A stretch of DNA of 26,115 bases from NCBI GenBank assembly GCA_905206365.1, contig CAJLHF010000031.1:1-26115 (forward strand), given 5' to 3'. Numbering within the stretch: the stretch's first letter is position 1; each line of letters starts with the position of its first letter. Of this stretch, positions 22,588-26,115 are shown in pieces. Both the position numbers and the translations under genes were made by a program. The notes beneath the pieces are model-generated. The model had not been told where the DNA came from. It made no database searches and worked only from the letters and a program-made list of their open reading frames with translations. This DNA is from an uncultured Sutterella sp. (GTDB taxonomy: Bacteria > Pseudomonadota > Gammaproteobacteria > Burkholderiales > Burkholderiaceae_F).

Positions 22588-23334
22588 ATGCTTACGAAAG
22601 CCCGTTCGACCGCGCGCAAGACCGATCCTGCGATCGACGTTGAGGTTGCCGAACCCGATCTTTTCGCAGAGCTTGACGCCGAGACCCCTCTTCTGACGGC
22701 GGGCGTCGACGAAGCGGGGCGCGGACCGCTCGCGGGCCCCGTTTGCGCCGCGGCCGTGATTCTCGACCCCGAGCGCCCGATCGAGGGGCTTGCCGACTCG
22801 AAAAAATTAACGGCGAAAAAGCGCGAAGCCCTCGCGCCCCTGATTAAGGAACGGGCGCTCGCATGGTCGGTTGCGTGGGCGAGTGTCGAAGAAATCGACG
22901 AACTCAACATCCTCCGCGCGACGATGCTTGCGATGCGCCGGGCGGTCGAGGGATTGGCAACCAAGCCCGAACTCGTTCTCGTCGACGGGAACCGCACGCC
23001 CGAAATCCCCTTCCGGGTCGAAGCGATCGTCAAGGGGGACGCCAAGGTGCCCGCCATTTCCGCCGCGTCGATTCTCGCGAAGACCGAGCGCGACCGCGTG
23101 ATGACGGAGCTCGATGCCGAGTACCCGGGCTACGGCTTTGCGCGTCATGCGGGTTACGGCACGGCCGCTCACGTGGCGGCGATTCTCGCCTCGGGCGTGA
23201 CGCCCGTACACCGTAAAACGTTCGAGCCCGTGAAGTCCTTGGTGGAGGGGCGCCCGATCGAGCCCAAAGCGACGAAACCTCGCGGCCGCAAGGCTCGTGG
23301 CAAGGCCGAGAAGTCCGCCAAGGAAACCGAATGA
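22588..23334 (+). CDS. rnhB: Ribonuclease HII
   Basis: Removes single ribonucleotides from DNA in RNA/DNA hybrids. The 248 residues contain GVDEAGRGPLAGPV (D41, E42), LADSKKL (68-74), VDGN (D133) and KGD (D151), the four catalytic acids. There is a roughly 30-residue N-terminal extension and a lysine/arginine-rich C-terminal tail (from about 225) that is low-complexity. The ATG has no Shine-Dalgarno (CGCCC-ATG). It follows lpxB after 123 nt, the standard betaproteobacterial and enteric neighbour. Confidence 0.95.
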   Translation: MLTKARSTARKTDPAIDVEVAEPDLFAELDAETPLLTAGVDEAGRGPLAGPVCAAAVILDPERPIEGLADSKKLTAKKREALAPLIKERALAWSVAWASVEEIDELNILRATMLAMRRAVEGLATKPELVLVDGNRTPEIPFRVEAIVKGDAKVPAISAASILAKTERDRVMTELDAEYPGYGFARHAGYGTAAHVAAILASGVTPVHRKTFEPVKSLVEGRPIEPKATKPRGRKARGKAEKSAKETE

Positions 23335-23394
23335 TTTTTTCGCCGCTCGGATCCCCGAGCGCGTCGAATCCCGAAGTGAAGGAGGGCGAAGCCC

Positions 23395-24246
23395 GTGTCG
23401 ACGATTCTTCCCATTGAAAGTTCCGCCAATCCGAAATTGAAGCGCTGGCGCAAGATCGCGCGAGAAGCGCGGGCGATGCGCCGCGAAGGCTCGACCCTCG
23501 TCGAAGGGTTGCACCTTCTCGAGGTTGTGCTCGAAGCCCTTGAAGCCCCGGAGGCTCTCCGTCGATCGCATCGTCCCGACGTGCGCGCCGTCATGATTTC
23601 CGAACACGCGACGGACGAGGCGGGCGAGCTGGCGCTCCGTTTGGCCGAGCGCGCGGGCGTTCGCGTCTACGGCCTCTTGGGCCCGCTTTACGACGAACTC
23701 TCCCCCGTCGAACACGGGGCGGGCTGCATGTGCGAAATCGCGCTTCCCGTCGAGAGCTCCGACGATGCCTCGCCCTGGACGGAGGACGTCCTTTACTTGG
23801 ACGGCGTTCAGGATGCGGGGAACGCGGGGACGCTCGTCCGTACGGCGGTTGCGGCGGGCGTGCGCACGATCGCGGCCTCTCCCAAAACGGCGCAGCTTTG
23901 GTCGCCCAAGGTGCTTCGCGCCGGCATGGGCGCGCACTTCGGGGCGCGAATCATTGAAAACGTCACGGCCGACACTCTGCGCTCGCGCTTCGCGGGGCGG
24001 ATTCTCGCCGCGGACGCGCGCGGGGGCGAAGATCTCTTTGCGGCCGCCGACTATACGGCCGCGGGGCCCGTCTGCTGGGTGATGGGGGCCGAAGGGCCGG
24101 GCGTTTCCGAAGAAGCGTTGGCGGTCGCGGACGTCCGCTACTACATCCCGATCGAAAAGGCGTGCGAATCGCTCAACGTCGGGGCTGCGGCTGCGGTGTG
24201 TCTCTTCGACGCCCGACGTCGGCGCCTCGCGCGCGGTGCGGTCTGA
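23395..24246 (+). CDS. TrmH/SpoU-family RNA 2'-O-methyltransferase
   Basis: SPOUT-class SAM-dependent methyltransferase, probably acting on rRNA or tRNA ribose. The 283 residues have an N-terminal SpoU substrate-binding-like domain (about 10-115) and the three trefoil-knot motifs: LDGVQDAGNAGTLVRTA (135-151, N143 and R149), VMGAEGPGVS (229-238), and IPIEKACESLNVGAAAAV (251-268). The last keeps SLNV, with IEK in place of the common MxG. The start is GTG with AAGGAGG 9 nt upstream, a better ribosome-binding site than most genes here. Family is clear, substrate is not (RlmB, TsnR-like or other). Confidence 0.9.
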   Translation: MSTILPIESSANPKLKRWRKIAREARAMRREGSTLVEGLHLLEVVLEALEAPEALRRSHRPDVRAVMISEHATDEAGELALRLAERAGVRVYGLLGPLYDELSPVEHGAGCMCEIALPVESSDDASPWTEDVLYLDGVQDAGNAGTLVRTAVAAGVRTIAASPKTAQLWSPKVLRAGMGAHFGARIIENVTADTLRSRFAGRILAADARGGEDLFAAADYTAAGPVCWVMGAEGPGVSEEALAVADVRYYIPIEKACESLNVGAAAAVCLFDARRRRLARGAV

Positions 24247-24269
24247 TTGAGGGCTTGAACAAACGAATC

Positions 24270-24321
24270 CCCGAGTGCGCGGCCGCCCGGCACTCGGGTA
24301 ATTCTTCGGGTCTTCGGACCC
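24270..24321 (+). terminator. Stem-loops after the TrmH gene
   Basis: A perfect 9-bp stem (24270-24278 with 24290-24298) with an 11-nt GC-rich loop is followed by TAATTC only, so a weak terminator. A second hairpin at 24308-24321 has a 5-bp stem and a C(TTCG)G tetraloop, known to be very stable. They lie between the conserved block and the alcohol dehydrogenase gene. Confidence 0.45.
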
Positions 24322-24438
24322 GCGGGCGGGCTAAACTGGCGTCACAACGGGACGGAGGACTTTCTCCCCCGGTTGACGAAGCCGCTTTGGGTGCCGTACG
24401 GCGCTCTCTCGGCGCTTCCAATCCGAAGGACTTACGAC

Positions 24439-25614
24439 ATGCAGAATTTTTCCTACTACAACCCGACCCGACTTGTTTTCGGTCGCGGCGTCGAAACCCA
24501 GATCGGGAGCATCGTCTCCGAGATCGCGGGTCCCGAAGCCAAGGTGCTCGTGATTTACGGCGGGGGCTCCGCGAAGCGTTCGGGTCTTCTCGATGCGGTG
24601 CACGCAAGCCTTGAGGCGGCGGGCATCGTGGTGCTTGAAAAGGGCGGCGTGCAGCCCAATCCCCGCATGAACTTCGTACGTGAAACGGTCGACTGGGTGC
24701 GCGATCAGGGCGTTCGCGCGATCATCGCCGTGGGCGGCGGTTCCGTGATCGATACGGCCAAGGCCGTCGCGGTCGGGGTCGAATACGAAGGCGATTGCTG
24801 GGATTTCTTCGAAGGGAAGGCCAAGGTCGAAAAGGCGCTTCCCATCTTTGCCGTTCTGACGATTCCCGCAGCGGGGTCCGAACAGTCGATGCGTTGCGTG
24901 ATCACGCACCACGGCACGAAGACCGGGATCGGCACCGAACTCATCCGTCCGCGCGCGGCCTTCATCAATCCGGAACGCTTTTCGACGCTCCCCGCCTGGC
25001 AGATCGGCGCGGGGCTCGTCGATATGTGCTCGCACATCATGGAGCGCTACTTCTCGAAGACCGACGCGACCGATTACGTCGACGGCCAGTGCGAAGCGGC
25101 GCTCCGAACGATCATGGCTTCGGGCCTCAAGGTTTATAACGATCCGTCCGATTACGACGCCTGGTGCCAGGTGGGGCTTGCTGGGTCGTTTGCTCACAAC
25201 GGTTACTTCGGCCTCGGGCGCGAAGAAGACTGGGCGTGCCATGCAATCGAACACGAAATTTCCGGCTGGCGCGAAGAAATCACGCACGGCGCGGGCCTTG
25301 CGGTGGTGATCCCCGCCTGGATGCACTACGTTTCGGGCTTTGAGCCCGCGCGCTTCGTGCAGTTCGCCGTGAACGTCATGGGGGTGGAACCCCGCGAAGA
25401 CGACGCGGAAACGATTCGCCTCGGGATCGCGAAGTTCACCGCCTGGGCGCAGTCCGTGGGGATGCCGGGGACGCTCGCGGCGCTCGGTGCCGAAGACTGC
25501 CCGATCGAAGCGCTCGCGCGCCACTGCTGCCGCGCGGGTACGGTCGGCCACCTGAAGCCCCTCAACGTCGACGACGTCGCCGCGATCCTGACGGGCGCGG
25601 CTGGGAACGTCTGA
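24439..25614 (+). CDS. Iron-dependent alcohol dehydrogenase (YqhD/BdhA-like)
   Basis: Type III (Fe-ADH) enzyme, likely NADPH-linked aldehyde reductase in the cytosol. The 391 residues begin MQNFSYYNPTRLVFGRG, the YqhD/BdhA opening. Rossmann-like GGGS (41-44) and VGGGSVIDTAK (98-108) bind NAD(P). Metal ligands by alignment are D195, H199, H268 and H283 (in GLVDMCSH, WACH and ITHGAG). I take ATG 24439 with AAGGA 8 nt upstream; an in-frame TTG at 24373 would add 22 residues without support. The true substrate is unknown; YqhD relatives reduce short-chain and reactive aldehydes. It is followed after 10 nt by the HigA-like gene. Confidence 0.9.
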   Translation: MQNFSYYNPTRLVFGRGVETQIGSIVSEIAGPEAKVLVIYGGGSAKRSGLLDAVHASLEAAGIVVLEKGGVQPNPRMNFVRETVDWVRDQGVRAIIAVGGGSVIDTAKAVAVGVEYEGDCWDFFEGKAKVEKALPIFAVLTIPAAGSEQSMRCVITHHGTKTGIGTELIRPRAAFINPERFSTLPAWQIGAGLVDMCSHIMERYFSKTDATDYVDGQCEAALRTIMASGLKVYNDPSDYDAWCQVGLAGSFAHNGYFGLGREEDWACHAIEHEISGWREEITHGAGLAVVIPAWMHYVSGFEPARFVQFAVNVMGVEPREDDAETIRLGIAKFTAWAQSVGMPGTLAALGAEDCPIEALARHCCRAGTVGHLKPLNVDDVAAILTGAAGNV

Positions 25615-25624
25615 GGTACGGACG

Positions 25625-25975
25625 ATGGCTCGCAATACTTCGAAGGGCGCTCGCTCGAACACACCGGGTCGTACGGGCCGCACCGGTCGTGCCGTCGCGG
25701 CGGACCGTCCCCGTCATCCGGGGCTCGTTCTCGCCGAAGTGCTCGACGAAACGCCTTTGCCCGTAGCGGCGAAGTGGTTCGGTCTTGCGCTCGAAGACGC
25801 GCAAAAGCTCCTTGCGGGAGAAGTTCCCTTTACGACCGAGATCGCCCGCCGTGCGGGAGACGTCTTCGGGACGGGTGCCGCCCCTTGGCTCGCGCTTCTT
25901 GAGGCGTGGGAGGAGGCGAGTGCGCCGAAGCCTGCGAAACCCTCTCAACCGGCGAAGCCCGAAACGAACGGCTGA
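25625..25975 (+). CDS. HigA/VapI-like XRE-family antitoxin homologue, orphan
   Basis: A 116-residue protein. Residues about 29-96 (RPRHPGLVLAEVL, then a helix-turn-helix-like segment, then VFGTGAAPWLALLEAWEEA) resemble HigA-type antitoxins, which begin RPxHPGxxLxE and end FGTSxxxWLNLQ. The usual HTH core is diverged. It has an N-terminal basic, Gly/Arg-rich tail and a C-terminal PAKP-repeat tail, both low-complexity. GAGG overlapping the preceding adh stop gives an 8-nt spacing, so the two are probably one transcript. No HigB toxin gene is visible next to it, so it may be a plain regulator. Confidence 0.7.
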   Translation: MARNTSKGARSNTPGRTGRTGRAVAADRPRHPGLVLAEVLDETPLPVAAKWFGLALEDAQKLLAGEVPFTTEIARRAGDVFGTGAAPWLALLEAWEEASAPKPAKPSQPAKPETNG

Positions 25976-26001
25976 GGAAGCACCCCTTCGACAAAGCCCG
26001 A

Positions 26002-26039
26002 AAAAACGGGGAGGCGCACGCGAGCGTCTCCCCGTTTTT
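26002..26039 (+). terminator. Strong terminator after the HigA-like gene
   Basis: A 16-bp stem including A5/T5 (26002-26017 with 26024-26039; one G-U pair) with a 6-nt loop. Ends in five T residues and, by symmetry, could also terminate minus-strand transcripts from the right. Confidence 0.92.
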
Positions 26040-26062
26040 GCCGATTGAGCTTGAGCGGGAGC

Positions 26063-26115
26063 TTACCCGACGTGCCGTAAAGCCCCGCCGTTCACGGCGG
26101 GGATATAAGGCACCC
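26063..26115 (+). mobile_element. Candidate left end of an IS200/IS605-family element (partial)
   Basis: TTAC (26063-26066) is followed 12 nt later by AAAG (26079-26082), directly abutting a perfect 8-bp hairpin CCCCGCCG-TTCA-CGGCGGGG (26083-26102). In IS608 the left end has a TTAC cleavage site, an AAAG guide next to the foot of a CCCC...GGGG hairpin, and insertion just 3' of TTAC. The match in order and sequence is close. The transposase or TnpB gene would lie right of the window. Alternatively it is a REP-like or terminator hairpin. Confidence 0.5.

Noticed and set aside
23344..23361. 7-bp hairpin between rnhB and the TrmH gene
   Set aside because: The T6 tract (23335-23340) lies before, not after, the stem, so it is not a terminator in the plus direction; no other role evident.
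24373..24438. TTG-initiated 22-residue N-terminal extension of the alcohol dehydrogenase
   Set aside because: YqhD/BdhA proteins start near MQNF; AAGGA precedes ATG 24439 properly.
26083..26102. Reading the right-edge hairpin as an ordinary minus-strand terminator
   Set aside because: The stem is strong but the following tract on that strand is only CTTTAC; the AAAG and TTAC arrangement fits an IS605-type end better. Kept as an alternative.
1..26115. CRISPR array, tRNA/rRNA genes, prophage or toxin-antitoxin pair
   Set aside because: No regularly spaced repeats, no cloverleaf or CCA-ended sequence recognised, no phage structural genes, and the HigA-like gene has no toxin beside it.

Overview
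This window is a GC-rich bacterial chromosome segment. It carries the housekeeping block that runs from translation genes through phospholipid and isoprenoid synthesis to outer-membrane assembly and lipid A synthesis. The order (glnD and map leftward; then rightward rpsB, tsf, pyrH, frr, uppS, cdsA, dxr, rseP, bamA, skp/ompH, lpxD, fabZ, lpxA, lpxB, rnhB, a TrmH/SpoU methyltransferase) is the one I know from Betaproteobacteria. My best guess is Burkholderiales, perhaps a Sutterellaceae-like gut organism. The family-level guess rests on general impression and needs a database search.

Layout. Positions 1-420 hold the terminator of an off-window gene, then a probable 73-residue secreted Cys-rich protein (108-329) and a convergent stem-loop. 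glnD and map are on the minus strand, each with its own 3' stem-loop. A divergent region at 4032-4389 holds the clearest sigma70 promoter of the window (TTGAAA-17-TAAAAT) and a structured rpsB leader. All later genes are on the plus strand. uppS and cdsA supply undecaprenyl-PP and CDP-diacylglycerol. dxr starts the MEP isoprenoid pathway. rseP is the sigma-E pathway site-2 protease. BamA and Skp assemble outer-membrane proteins. LpxD, FabZ, LpxA and LpxB serve lipid A and fatty acid synthesis.

Two genes sit between cdsA and dxr where I would expect direct neighbours: a YigZ/IMPACT-family protein and a membrane-anchored calcineurin-like phosphoesterase. The latter could be an LpxG/LpxH-type lipid A enzyme or a YkuE/YaeI-type phosphoesterase. 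After the TrmH gene the conserved block gives way to accessory content: a YqhD/BdhA-like iron alcohol dehydrogenase and an orphan HigA-like antitoxin, closed by a strong terminator. The last 53 bases look like the left end of an IS200/IS605-family element (TTAC, then AAAG next to a perfect 8-bp hairpin) whose body lies outside the window.

A recurring theme is that the usual operon is punctuated. Most intergenic gaps carry a strong stem-loop or intrinsic terminator, often with a -10-like hexamer, so many genes may have separate or attenuated transcription. Several starts lack a Shine-Dalgarno and have a pyrimidine-rich CCC-ATG context. Others use GTG or TTG (lpxD, the TrmH gene, bamA). The bamA and frr leaders are highly structured and are the best candidates for undescribed cis-regulation. 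I did not see a CRISPR array, tRNA, rRNA, prophage or an obvious new defence system.
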